From the NCBI GenBank assembly GCA_947623505.1, contig CANQGT010000005.1, forward strand, positions 1 through 64,000: 64,000 nucleotides of DNA. Reading direction: 5' to 3'. The notes under the pieces are model-generated. The model was not told the origin of the DNA, ran no database searches, and saw nothing but the letters and a program-made list of their open reading frames with translations. This stretch comes from an uncultured Clostridia bacterium (GTDB lineage: Bacteria > Bacillota > Clostridia > Oscillospirales > Acutalibacteraceae). Position 1 is the stretch's first letter; each line of letters starts with the position of its first letter. Shown one piece after another: positions 63,721-64,000 of this stretch. The position numbers and the translations under genes were made by a program.

Positions 63721-64000
63721 TCAGTCCTCCTGTGACAAAAGCATTTCCTCCGCACTCTTCAGCAGTGAATCCGTTATATTGAGCCCGCCCATTATCCTCG
63801 CGAGTTCCCTCTTTCTGCCGTCAAAATCAAGAGAAGTTACTTTTGTGTATGTTTTTTCGTTTTCAAAATCCTTTGTAATCAAAAAATGCTCGTCCGCAAA
63901 CGCCGCTATCTGCGCCGAATGCGTAACGGTTATCACCTGTGTATCTTTAGAAACGGCTTTCAGTTTTTGCCCGATTTTTCCGCTTGCGCGGCCGGATACT
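63721..64000 (-). CDS. recN: DNA repair protein RecN, C-terminal part only
   Basis: The track ORF ends at 63936 only because it starts at an internal ATG. The frame is open to the window edge and reads VSGRASGKIGQKLKAV then VITVTHSAQIAAFADEHFLI, the C-terminal ATPase signature of the SMC-like RecN (the D-loop VSGRA and the His switch). The stop is at 63721, one base before tyrS. The N-terminal ATPase half and coiled coils lie outside the window. Confidence 0.9.
   Translation of the reverse strand, partial: VSGRASGKIGQKLKAVSKDTQVITVTHSAQIAAFADEHFLITKDFENEKTYTKVTSLDFDGRKRELARIMGGLNITDSLLKSAEEMLLSQED

Noticed and set aside
63720-63755. T-box leader for tyrS
   Set aside because: recN ends one base before tyrS, leaving no leader; any T-box would have to lie upstream of recN outside the window.

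Overview
The window reads as chromosomal DNA of a spore-forming, low-to-mid G+C member of the Firmicutes, class Clostridia. Sporulation genes (spoIVA, a SPOCS/LysM coat-type gene, spoVM), AddAB in place of RecBCD, NAD-dependent ligase, a PASTA-domain kinase, RemA, a methionine gamma-lyase family protein and a U32 peptidase fit this together. A gut Oscillospirales/Ruminococcaceae-type organism is my guess from gene content, not proven. About 60 genes are packed on 64 kb, nearly all on the minus strand, with many 1-40 bp overlaps. I see no tRNA, rRNA, CRISPR array, transposase or integrase.

Layout. 1-1.55 kb: a phage- or integrative-element-like cluster of small overlapping genes (Cys-cluster protein, HTH protein, Lar-like zinc-ribbon protein) ending in a chimera of two different DNA methyltransferase genes joined out of frame. 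1.56-8 kb: rpmB on the plus strand, then plsY, der, rpmF, yceD, a small P-loop protein, pgi and a D,D-carboxypeptidase. 8-11 kb: mtaB, a GHL10-type lipoprotein, a zinc-ribbon protein and a DUF1294 protein. 11-14.4 kb: a spore-coat assembly block (spoIVA, SPOCS/LysM protein, a 27-residue spoVM and a 47-residue membrane protein). The last two are too short for the ORF track.

14.4-27.3 kb: a long operon in the order yicC, remA, gmk, rpoZ, priA, def, fmt, yugP, rsmB, rlmN, prpC, pknB, rsgA, thiN, then spoVM. It follows the known Bacillus subtilis yloC-to-spoVM order, but coaBC and rpe are missing and yugP is inserted. 27.4-35.8 kb: WYL regulator, a class B-type PBP with KTS instead of KTG, U32 peptidase, mltG, a folate enzyme, DJ-1, a GNAT protein, a DUF2156 protein, tmk and a DUF896 protein. 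35.8-39.7 kb: the macromolecular-synthesis set rpoD, dnaG, dgt. 39.8-41.6 kb: metallophosphoesterase, YigZ-type protein, rpmE. 41.7-58.9 kb: one gap-free minus-strand run from ligA through murD, two tandem M42 peptidases, a phosphohexomutase and others to addB and addA. 59-62.4 kb: a two-gene carbohydrate unit (GH31 plus a beta-propeller glycosidase-like protein). 62.5-64 kb: tyrS and the 3' end of recN, cut by the window edge.

Most of the window is ordinary core genome. The places most worth a second look are the methyltransferase chimera and the phage-like/core junction at the left edge, and the hidden spoVM with its neighbours. No convincing new defence or biosynthetic system was found.
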